The position numbers and the translations under genes were made by a program. The notes beneath the pieces were generated by a model. That model was not told the origin of the DNA and ran no database searches. It was given only the letters and a program-made list of their open reading frames with translations. DNA of 12,645 bases from Spirochaetaceae bacterium (GTDB lineage Bacteria; Spirochaetota; Spirochaetia; Sphaerochaetales; Sphaerochaetaceae): the NCBI GenBank assembly GCA_016649775.1, contig JAENWY010000037.1:1-12645 (forward strand), in the 5' to 3' direction. Positions 6,526 to 12,645 of this stretch are shown here, piece by piece (within the stretch, counting starts at the first letter, position 1; each line of letters begins with the position of its first letter).

Positions 6526-8285
6526 ATTTGTTTGGCCTTTATTGATGGAATATCTTTATCATTTGGTAAAGTAATAATAACATGAGTTCCCTCTTCTATT
6601 TCTGATTCAATTTTTAAACCATATTTTTCACCATATTTTAATTGAAGTCTCTTATTAACATTATAAACTCCAATACCATTTCCATCTTTAATGTGTTGAT
6701 TCTTATCGACAATTAATAGTGACAACCTGGTCTCATTATCCATACCAATACCATTATCAGAGATATGGATTTTAATATCATTACCGGCCTCTTCAACTTT
6801 AATATTAATTATACCAGGATCCATCAGGTACTTAATACCATGATAAATACTATTTTCAACTATGGGCTGGAGAATTAATTTAATTGTAGGTTTATGCCTA
6901 AGGTTATCGGGAATCTCAATATTATAAGTAAATTTATCAACATATCTCATCTGTTGAATAATTAAATAGTTTCTTACATGCTCAACTTCTTCTTCTAATG
7001 TTATAATTTCATGCCCTTTTGATATTGAAATTCTAAACAATTTAGCTAAAGCGGAAACAAGCTTAATAACTCCTTCGTCATCTCCTGCGTCTGCTAACCA
7101 AATAACAGAATCTAAAGTGTTATATAAAAAATGTGGATTAATCTTTGCCTGTAATGCATCTAACTCACTCTTTCTTTTTTGTTCTTGTTCACTTACTATT
7201 TCATCCATAAGAGACCTGATTCTTTTTGACATCTCCACAAAACTATGTGATAGTGCTTTAACTTCATAACTACCTTTTTCTAGTTGCCGTGGGGTTGTAT
7301 TTATTATATCAATAGCTTCCATTTCCTTTTCTAAATGTCTAATAGGAGAGGTAATAATATTTGATAAAAATCGACCTATAAATATAGTAAGGGCTAAAGA
7401 TAATAATAATACAATTAAAATAATAATCACAAAGGACTTAATACCTACTGTAATCATAGCACCAATTGGAACAACACCAACTACTCTCCATCTAGTCCAA
7501 TCAATAGTTTGAATATCAACAAATTTATTTTGCCCATTATAGTTAACATTGAAACTGCCATAAATTTTCTCATTATTATTTGACAAATCTTCACTAAATA
7601 AATTAGCATTAATTAAAGTTTGCTTTGGATGAATTACCAATTTACCATCATTATCAATGATATAAAGATACCCACCTGTACCAATATCGATGGATTCAAT
7701 TAACTCTTTAATCTTCTCATATTTAATATCAATTAAAATTATCCCTTGCTTTAAATCATCATTATTATCAGTATAATTAATTTTCTTACTATAACTTAAA
7801 ACCCAAGGATACCTTAGTATTAATAATTGCTGAACATGGGGAGAGCTAAAATAGGAATTACCATTACCAGCTAATGCTCTTACAAACCAATTCTGAGAAC
7901 AAATTTCAACAGCAGGTCTTAAGTTTTTATCAGTAGTACCAGCAATAACATTCCCATGACTATCAAAGAAGTCAATAGTCATAATATCTGATCTAGAATC
8001 AATCATGGAAGATAAACGAATCTTAATCTCTTCATCACTATATAAAGATGGGTTAGAAACATAGTTCTCAGTAGCATTTCCCATTTGCATAATTGCTTCC
8101 ATATAAGTGGCAACAGTATCGCTAGTCTTACTTACTGTTTGTTTAGATAAAATTTCAATATTACTCTTAATGTTAATATAATAATTAAACACAATTATTG
8201 CACTAACCATAAATACAATAGCAATTGTAAAAACAATTAGAAACTTAGAAAAAATGGTATCAATTTTAGGACTTTCTTCTTTCAT
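6522..8285 (-). CDS. Sensor histidine kinase, YesM/LytS class (His_kinase family)
   Basis: A 587-residue inner-membrane kinase. Transmembrane segments at about 14-36 and 283-304 flank a periplasmic region of roughly 245 residues that resembles a dCache sensor (FFDSHGNVIAG, then WVLSYSKKI, then GGYLYIIDNDGKLVIHP). A HAMP linker follows at about 305-360, with a basic/acidic helix to 378. The phosphoacceptor is His385 in KINPHFLYNTLDS, typical of the YesM/LytS group. The ATPase domain has an N box LQPIVENSIYHG (472-483), DNGIGM (510-515) and GNGIGVYNV (535-543), so catalysis looks intact. It lies eight bases after the response regulator gene and overlaps the binding-protein gene by four. No good Shine-Dalgarno site precedes its ATG, so translation may depend on coupling to the upstream gene. 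The stimulus is unknown; neighbours suggest a sugar. Confidence 0.93.
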   Translation of the reverse strand: MKEESPKIDTIFSKFLIVFTIAIVFMVSAIIVFNYYINIKSNIEILSKQTVSKTSDTVATYMEAIMQMGNATENYVSNPSLYSDEEIKIRLSSMIDSRSDIMTIDFFDSHGNVIAGTTDKNLRPAVEICSQNWFVRALAGNGNSYFSSPHVQQLLILRYPWVLSYSKKINYTDNNDDLKQGIILIDIKYEKIKELIESIDIGTGGYLYIIDNDGKLVIHPKQTLINANLFSEDLSNNNEKIYGSFNVNYNGQNKFVDIQTIDWTRWRVVGVVPIGAMITVGIKSFVIIILIVLLLSLALTIFIGRFLSNIITSPIRHLEKEMEAIDIINTTPRQLEKGSYEVKALSHSFVEMSKRIRSLMDEIVSEQEQKRKSELDALQAKINPHFLYNTLDSVIWLADAGDDEGVIKLVSALAKLFRISISKGHEIITLEEEVEHVRNYLIIQQMRYVDKFTYNIEIPDNLRHKPTIKLILQPIVENSIYHGIKYLMDPGIINIKVEEAGNDIKIHISDNGIGMDNETRLSLLIVDKNQHIKDGNGIGVYNVNKRLQLKYGEKYGLKIESEIEEGTHVIITLPNDKDIPSIKAKQI

Positions 8286-8293
8286 AAAATTAA

Positions 8294-9880
8294 TTAACTT
8301 TTATTAAATTGCTTTCTATAAGCCGTAGGAGATACATTCTCTAATTTTTTAAAACAGAAAGAGAAATAATTAGAATCAGAGAACCCAACTTTATCTGATA
8401 CTTGGTAGGTTTTATAGTCTCCACTTTCAAGAAGGTGTTTAGAATGCTCTATCCTAGAAAGAGTTAAAGCATTTGTAAAGGCTATCTTTGTCTCTTTTTT
8501 AAAGGTTGAACTAAAGTAAGAATTACTCACTCCAAGTACCTCACAAATTGAATCTAGATTAAAGTTCTTATCAAAATAATTTTGCTCAATAAGCATCTTT
8601 GCTTTCTCTACAAATTTAACATTACTTGATTCTCTTTTTTTACATATATCCTTATTAATTGATATACATATATTCTTTAAAAAAGGTACTATTTTAGAAA
8701 GTGTGGTTAACTTATTAATTTGTGAAAAAATAGATGAATATTTTTTATACTCCAGTTGATAACTAATAGTCAAATTCGATAATGAGGATATTATTCGATA
8801 AAGCAATTCTTGAACTTCATTAGGATCTAATCCTGTTTCAGCACTAAAAAGAGCATCTAATTCCATCTCTACATCACCAGAATTACTTAATTTAATAGAA
8901 GTTAATAAATTATCTATTAAACTATCTGCTGAATCTTCTGATAATTTAATTAAATATTCACACTCTAAATCTTTTATATAGAAAATTGTCTCATCCTCAT
9001 AATATGGTTTATAATTTAGTGCCACATTGCATTGTATATAAGCTTTATCTAAGTCATAAAAGCTTTCAATAATTTGACTAACACCAATATAGAAAGAAAC
9101 CTTTGTATAGAAAGTTAAATAAGACTTAATATCGTCAATTCTCTTAAAAGTTCTTTTTTCAAACAATCTTTTTTCGAGAGTTCTATCCCCCATACATTTA
9201 TAGCTAAACGTTAATACTATTTGATTATTTAAAATGCTTCTAAGAATTATTGGAGAAGACTCAAAGAAATGATCTAAAACTTGATTGAACTTTAATAAAA
9301 TAAGATTATCTTTTTCAACATCAGTATCAATAACCACACAAATGTAATAATCCTTGTTTTGATATAAATCATATTTTGAGATTTTATCTTTATTTTCTTC
9401 ATATTTTCCAAGATAAATTTCATTTATTAATTGTTGTTTTAATTGTGGAATGACTGAATTATAAAGTTTATTCAACTCAATTTTATCATTAATACTTTTA
9501 AATTTATAATCGAGGTTCTTTTTAAGCTTAATTAATAATTCAATAAATTCATCTCTATTAATTGGTTTTAATACATATTCATCTACACCAAGGGTAATGG
9601 CTTTCCTTGCATAAGAGAATTCATCATGTCCAGATAATATAATAACACTAATTGCAGGATTTATTTCTTTAATGGCTTTAATTAAATCTAATCCATCTAG
9701 ATAAGGCATTTTTATATCAGTTATTACTAAATCAGGAGACTTTTCATTTATGATATCTATAGCCTCTAATCCATTTTCAGCTTCTCCTATAATTTCAAAG
9801 CCTAAATCATTCCAGGGAATACGCGAAATTATTGTTTTTCTAACTTGGTTTTCATCATCTACAAATACAATTGAATACAT
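8294..9880 (-). CDS. Response regulator, YesN type (receiver plus AraC-type DNA-binding domain)
   Basis: A 528-residue cytoplasmic transcription regulator and first gene of the sensory operon. The receiver domain (1-120) has acidic Asp8-Asp9, the phosphorylation site Asp55 in LVITDIKMP, Ser83 in ILSGHDE and Lys105 in VLKPI, all the residues needed for phosphotransfer. Residues about 125-415 are a long central region with no motif I recognise, as in other long YesN-like proteins. The C-terminal AraC domain (about 422-526) has two helix-turn-helix units, NLDSICEVLGVSNSYFSSTF (441-460) and VSDKVGFSDSNYFSFCFKK (494-512), ending SPTAYRK (517-523). The start is fixed by the receiver domain beginning at residue 2, yet there is no Shine-Dalgarno site; a TATAAT lies only 14 bases upstream. 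Likely phosphorylated by the adjacent kinase. Its targets are not evident; mglBAC is the natural candidate. Confidence 0.93.
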   Translation of the reverse strand: MYSIVFVDDENQVRKTIISRIPWNDLGFEIIGEAENGLEAIDIINEKSPDLVITDIKMPYLDGLDLIKAIKEINPAISVIILSGHDEFSYARKAITLGVDEYVLKPINRDEFIELLIKLKKNLDYKFKSINDKIELNKLYNSVIPQLKQQLINEIYLGKYEENKDKISKYDLYQNKDYYICVVIDTDVEKDNLILLKFNQVLDHFFESSPIILRSILNNQIVLTFSYKCMGDRTLEKRLFEKRTFKRIDDIKSYLTFYTKVSFYIGVSQIIESFYDLDKAYIQCNVALNYKPYYEDETIFYIKDLECEYLIKLSEDSADSLIDNLLTSIKLSNSGDVEMELDALFSAETGLDPNEVQELLYRIISSLSNLTISYQLEYKKYSSIFSQINKLTTLSKIVPFLKNICISINKDICKKRESSNVKFVEKAKMLIEQNYFDKNFNLDSICEVLGVSNSYFSSTFKKETKIAFTNALTLSRIEHSKHLLESGDYKTYQVSDKVGFSDSNYFSFCFKKLENVSPTAYRKQFNKS

Positions 9881-9894
9881 AAAAAGAATAATAA

Positions 9895-9900
9895 ATTATA
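9895..9900 (-). promoter_or_regulatory. Candidate -10 box of the sensory operon, implying a very short leader
   Basis: A perfect TATAAT on the minus strand ends 14 bases before the regulator ATG. Transcription starting about seven bases after it would leave a leader of only 7-8 bases, too short for a Shine-Dalgarno site, and none is present. No -35 match lies at 16-18 bp; TTGCAC (9916-9911) is only 10 bp away. Either the promoter is activator-dependent and the message nearly leaderless, or the real promoter is further upstream. Confidence 0.3.
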
Positions 9901-10184
9901 CTAGACAATAGTGCAAGAATTATTTTACTTATTATCCTATTTTTAATTTAGAAAGCTTTTATTGAATTTTATCAATTTAATTAGTCATATATACATAAAT
10001 ATAGCAAGTTATAATATTTATTGAAAATAATTTTAATTAATTCATAATCCAATCTATTTAGATAAAAGTATATTTTTTACATAAATATTTATATTTACTT
10101 AAATTCAAATTAAAAAAGAACTATATTTTTAAGAAAAGATAATATAAATTAAAGTTAACATAAATCGACATTAAAAATTACGTG

Positions 10185-10214
10185 TTGCTAAAAAAAACCA
10201 TTTTTTGATATTAT
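10185..10214 (+). promoter_or_regulatory. Candidate extended -10 promoter of the AGCS symporter
   Basis: TTGCTA (10185-10190) and TATTAT (10209-10214) are 18 bp apart, and the -10 is preceded by TGA (10206-10208), the extended -10 element. Transcription would begin near 10221, giving a leader of about 20 bases that contains the AAGGA site at 10230-10234. Geometry and position are good, although box matches are imperfect. Confidence 0.5.
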
Positions 10215-10241
10215 CTTTTAAAAACAAGCAAGGAAAAATTT

Positions 10242-11636
10242 ATGAGTAACTTTCTTAATACTTTGGATAATCTAATTTGGGGTATACCATTAATTGTAAT
10301 CATATTAACTACAGGAATATTTCTATCAATTGGATTACATTTTTTACAACTAACAAAGATATGCAAGGCATTTAAATTCACCTTCAAAAATGATTGTAGT
10401 GGCAATAAAGGTGAAATAACTTCATTTGCAGCTCTATGTACTGCACTATCAGCAACAATTGGTACAGGTAATATGATTGGTGTAGCAACTGCTATTTGCC
10501 AAGGTGGTCCTGGTGCATTATTTTGGATGATAGTTGCAGCTTTCTTTGGTATGGCTACAAAATATAGCGAGGGTTTTTTAGCAATTCGTTTTAGAAAGAT
10601 TAAAGAAGATGGTACTCTTATCGGTGGTCCTTTTGCTTATATTGAATATGGTCTTGGAAAAAAATTCAAACCACTTGCTGTACTATTTGCTATATTTGGT
10701 ATAGGAGTTGCTCTATTAGGTATTGGTACATTTACACAAGTAAATGGTATTACCAATGCCACTAGTATGTTCTTTGATCCAAATGGTAAATTCTTAATTA
10801 ATGTGCTAGGAACACCTAGGCTCGGTGTTGTAGTAATAGCGGGATTGTTACTAACACTTCTTGTAGGACTTGTTATAATTGGGGGTATTAAACGTATATC
10901 TTATGTAGCTGAAAAGATAGTTCCCTTCATGGTAATCAGTTATATTATTATTGGAATAATATTTATACTTTGTAATTTATCATCAGTTCCTTCAGCTGTT
11001 CAAGAGATCGTACAAAGTGCTTTTGGCTTAAGAGCTATCTCAGGGGGAGCTATTGGTACAATGCTAATTGCAATGCAAAAAGGTATTGCACGTGGTATTT
11101 TCTCTAACGAAGCAGGTTTAGGTTCAGCTCCTATTGCAGCGGCCAGTGCTAAAGCTACTAGTCCTGTTCATCAAGGATTAATTTCCATGACAGGAACCTT
11201 CTTAGATACAATTATCATATGTACAATTACAGGTTTAACAATTGTTATTACAGGAGCTTGGAACATAGGATTAGAAGGAATTGCCGTAACTTCCTTTGCT
11301 TTCCAAAAGGGTCTTCCTTTCCCCCCTCAAGTTACAACTTTTATTATAACAATCTGCTTAATTATATTTGCCTTTACGACAATTCTAGGTTGGAACTTCT
11401 ATGGAGAGAGATGCTTAGGCTATTTATCAAATAACAACAAGCTTATGATTAAGGTTTATCGCTTTATCTTTTTAGTAGCAATTTTTATTGGACCATATTT
11501 TACACTTTCACAAGTTTGGACTATTGCAGATATTGTTAATGGACTTATGGCTATTCCTAATATCATTGCACTATTATTATTAAGTCCACTAATCTTCAAA
11601 GAGACAAGAGCTTATATAATGGAAAAAAATATTTAA
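10242..11636 (+). CDS. Sodium:alanine/glycine symporter (AGCS family)
   Basis: A 464-residue polytopic inner-membrane carrier, the usual length for AGCS proteins, which import alanine and/or glycine with Na+. Signature stretches are present in order: LIWGIPLIVIILTTGIFLS (11-29), FAALCTALSATIGTGNMIGV (62-81), GGPGALFWMIVAAFFGMATK (88-107) with YSEGFLAIRFR after it, GGPFAYIEYGLG (128-139), and GIARGIFSNEAGLGSAPIAA (281-300). Around ten to eleven hydrophobic segments are visible, the last near 437-452. The start is supported by AAGGA seven bases upstream and a promoter close by. The gene is monocistronic: divergent from the sensory operon and closed by its own terminator. Whether alanine, glycine or another small neutral amino acid is the substrate cannot be decided from sequence alone. 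Nothing links it to the sugar genes except position. Confidence 0.94.
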   Translation: MSNFLNTLDNLIWGIPLIVIILTTGIFLSIGLHFLQLTKICKAFKFTFKNDCSGNKGEITSFAALCTALSATIGTGNMIGVATAICQGGPGALFWMIVAAFFGMATKYSEGFLAIRFRKIKEDGTLIGGPFAYIEYGLGKKFKPLAVLFAIFGIGVALLGIGTFTQVNGITNATSMFFDPNGKFLINVLGTPRLGVVVIAGLLLTLLVGLVIIGGIKRISYVAEKIVPFMVISYIIIGIIFILCNLSSVPSAVQEIVQSAFGLRAISGGAIGTMLIAMQKGIARGIFSNEAGLGSAPIAAASAKATSPVHQGLISMTGTFLDTIIICTITGLTIVITGAWNIGLEGIAVTSFAFQKGLPFPPQVTTFIITICLIIFAFTTILGWNFYGERCLGYLSNNNKLMIKVYRFIFLVAIFIGPYFTLSQVWTIADIVNGLMAIPNIIALLLLSPLIFKETRAYIMEKNI

Positions 11637-11670
11637 GAGTTTTCAATAATATATTCACATTTAACAAAAG

Positions 11671-11703
11671 AATATTGTAGTTTATTTGCTACAGTATTTT
11701 TTT
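11671..11703 (+). terminator. Rho-independent terminator of the AGCS symporter
   Basis: AATATTGTAG (11671-11680) pairs with CTACAGTATT (11689-11698) over 10 bp with one G-U pair, closing an 8-base loop, and continues into a run of seven T (11697-11703). The A-rich bases before the stem can extend the pairing into the T run, so the signal could also act on the opposite strand. Confidence 0.88.
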
Positions 11704-11765
11704 ATATTCTTTTTTATGGATAATTTTATTAAAAAGATTTAAGGTAGAGATGAAAGAGGATTAAT

Positions 11766-12560
11766 ATGGCAATATACAGAGTTGAATATAAAAGTAAAAC
11801 CTTAAGCAAAACTGCTAAATTCATTGCAATTATACCAAATGATGTTAGTAAAGCTACTAAAAAAAAATACAGTAACTCCTATAATAGAGCTACAAAAACA
11901 CTATATCTATTACATGGTTATAATGGAGATGAAACAACTTTTTTAAGAACTACAGCTATAAGAGAATATTCAAATAGATATAATATTGCAATTATATTAC
12001 CTTCTTGTAGAAATTCCTATTACCTCAATAGAGATGGAGATAGAGAAGGTTATCAAACCTATATATCAAAAGAATTAGTTCACTATGTAAGAAAAGTCTT
12101 CAATCTCTCACAAGATAGAGAAGATACTTTTATGGGAGGAGTTTCGATGGGTGGCTATGGAGCTATCCAAAGTGCACTATTAGAGTCTACTACCTTTTCT
12201 AAAGTTATAGCGATTTCACCTGCTCTAATAATAGAGAATTTACAATCTCCAAATCCAGATTTCAATCATGGAAGCTACAACTTTCTTCTAAGAACATTTG
12301 GAAGATTTGAAGACCTTCCCACTAGTGATAATAATCCGAAAGTACTCTTTAATAAGAATATAGAAAAGGGAATAGGCAATCCTAATATTTTTATTGCAAT
12401 TGGCTTAGATGATTTCTTATTAGCTGGGTGTAGAGACTTTCAAGCATTTTTAAGTAATAAAACAAACAATTATACGTATATAGAAGATGAAGGAATTCAT
12501 TCTGAGGGATTCCTATTAAAGTATCTTGAGATTTCTATTCAATGGCTTTTAAAAAAATAA
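11766..12560 (+). CDS. Cytoplasmic serine esterase, EstA/esterase D type (alpha/beta hydrolase)
   Basis: A 264-residue alpha/beta hydrolase of the putative-esterase family (PF00756 type: tributyrin/acetyl esterase EstA, S-formylglutathione hydrolase). Landmarks are LYLLHGYNGDETTF (46-59), which forms the oxyanion-hole loop, ILPSCRNSYY (77-86), the nucleophile elbow GGVSMGGYGA (124-133) with Ser127, GLDDFLL (213-219) supplying the acid, probably Asp216, and GIHSEGF (243-249) with His245, so the triad looks complete. No signal peptide or membrane segment is present, so it acts in the cytoplasm, probably removing acetyl or other short acyl groups from small molecules or imported carbohydrates. 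AGAGGA (11755-11760) sits five bases before the start. It follows the AGCS terminator, so it should have its own promoter, though none is clear. The true substrate is not evident. Confidence 0.87.
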   Translation: MAIYRVEYKSKTLSKTAKFIAIIPNDVSKATKKKYSNSYNRATKTLYLLHGYNGDETTFLRTTAIREYSNRYNIAIILPSCRNSYYLNRDGDREGYQTYISKELVHYVRKVFNLSQDREDTFMGGVSMGGYGAIQSALLESTTFSKVIAISPALIIENLQSPNPDFNHGSYNFLLRTFGRFEDLPTSDNNPKVLFNKNIEKGIGNPNIFIAIGLDDFLLAGCRDFQAFLSNKTNNYTYIEDEGIHSEGFLLKYLEISIQWLLKK

Positions 12561-12645
12561 CATCTCAACAGCCGCGAGTTTTCCTCGACTAAGCCAGATT
12601 CTTTCTAATTATAGAGAAAATTTAAAATCTACAAAATAAGATTCA
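12561..12645. other. Non-coding tail with a locally GC-rich hairpin
   Basis: After the esterase stop the sequence holds a GC-rich stretch (about 12570-12598) unlike the surrounding AT-rich DNA, with a small hairpin CGAG-TTTTC-CTCG (12574-12586). There is no T run next to it, so it is not a standard terminator for the esterase. No open frame crosses it on either strand. It may belong to a feature continuing beyond the window. Confidence 0.4.

Larger units (their letters stand above)
9881..10241. other. Divergent intergenic region, 361 bp, very AT-rich
   Basis: This separates the sensory operon (leftward) from the AGCS symporter (rightward) and must hold both promoters. Apart from the two candidate promoters annotated separately I see only a short inverted repeat, ATTGA-ATTTTA-TCAAT (9961-9976), which could be an operator or chance. 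There is no open reading frame with a ribosome-binding site, no riboswitch or T-box I can recognise, and no copy of the GTTTAG-N4-CTAAAC repeat found upstream of mglB. Confidence 0.6.

Noticed and set aside
10211..10405. Minus-strand open frame of 64 codons covering the AGCS promoter and start
   Set aside because: It overlaps the promoter, ribosome-binding site and first conserved helix of the AGCS gene and has no family signal of its own.
11750..11764. Four-codon leader frame (ATG AAA GAG GAT TAA) ending just before the esterase ATG
   Set aside because: Its codons are made of the esterase ribosome-binding site itself and it lacks its own; chance is the simpler explanation.

Overview
The window is a strongly AT-rich piece of bacterial chromosome carrying nine protein genes and no mobile element, CRISPR array, tRNA or rRNA that I can support. 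The host is probably a spirochaete of the Spirochaetaceae type. The main clue is the galactose-binding protein, whose export signal ends in Phe-Ala-Asn-Gly-Gln-Ser-Glu with no lipobox cysteine, a pattern common in substrate-binding proteins of Treponema and Spirochaeta. Low GC and Shine-Dalgarno sites of the AAGGA/GGAGGA type fit but do not prove this. A low-GC Firmicute is the main alternative.

Layout: (1) 1-377, the 3' end of a dicarboxylate/amino acid:cation symporter gene, closed by a strong terminator. (2) 605-1555, a YhaM-type OB-fold/HD-domain 3'-5' exoribonuclease with its own terminator. (3) 1826-5450, a complete mglBAC operon for galactose/glucose ABC import, with a perfect hairpin between mglB and mglA and a long-loop terminator after mglC. 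(4) 9880-5563 on the minus strand, a three-gene sensory operon in the order AraC-type response regulator, sensor histidine kinase, sugar-binding-protein homologue, convergent with mglBAC. (5) 10242-11636, an AGCS-family sodium:alanine/glycine symporter transcribed away from the sensory operon, with an extended -10 promoter and a strong terminator. (6) 11766-12560, a cytoplasmic serine esterase of the EstA/esterase D type.

The most coherent biology is the sugar module. MglB binds galactose or glucose in the periplasm and MglA/MglC import it. The neighbouring kinase has a periplasmic sensor region, and the third gene of its operon encodes an exported protein of the sugar-binding fold with no transport genes of its own. 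By analogy with the XylFII-LytS-YesN system of Clostridium beijerinckii, this protein probably delivers sugar occupancy to the kinase, whose regulator would then act on mglBAC. That link is inferred from context and architecture, not shown by sequence. The symporter fragment is also of interest: it departs from its family at two positions in the transport core.
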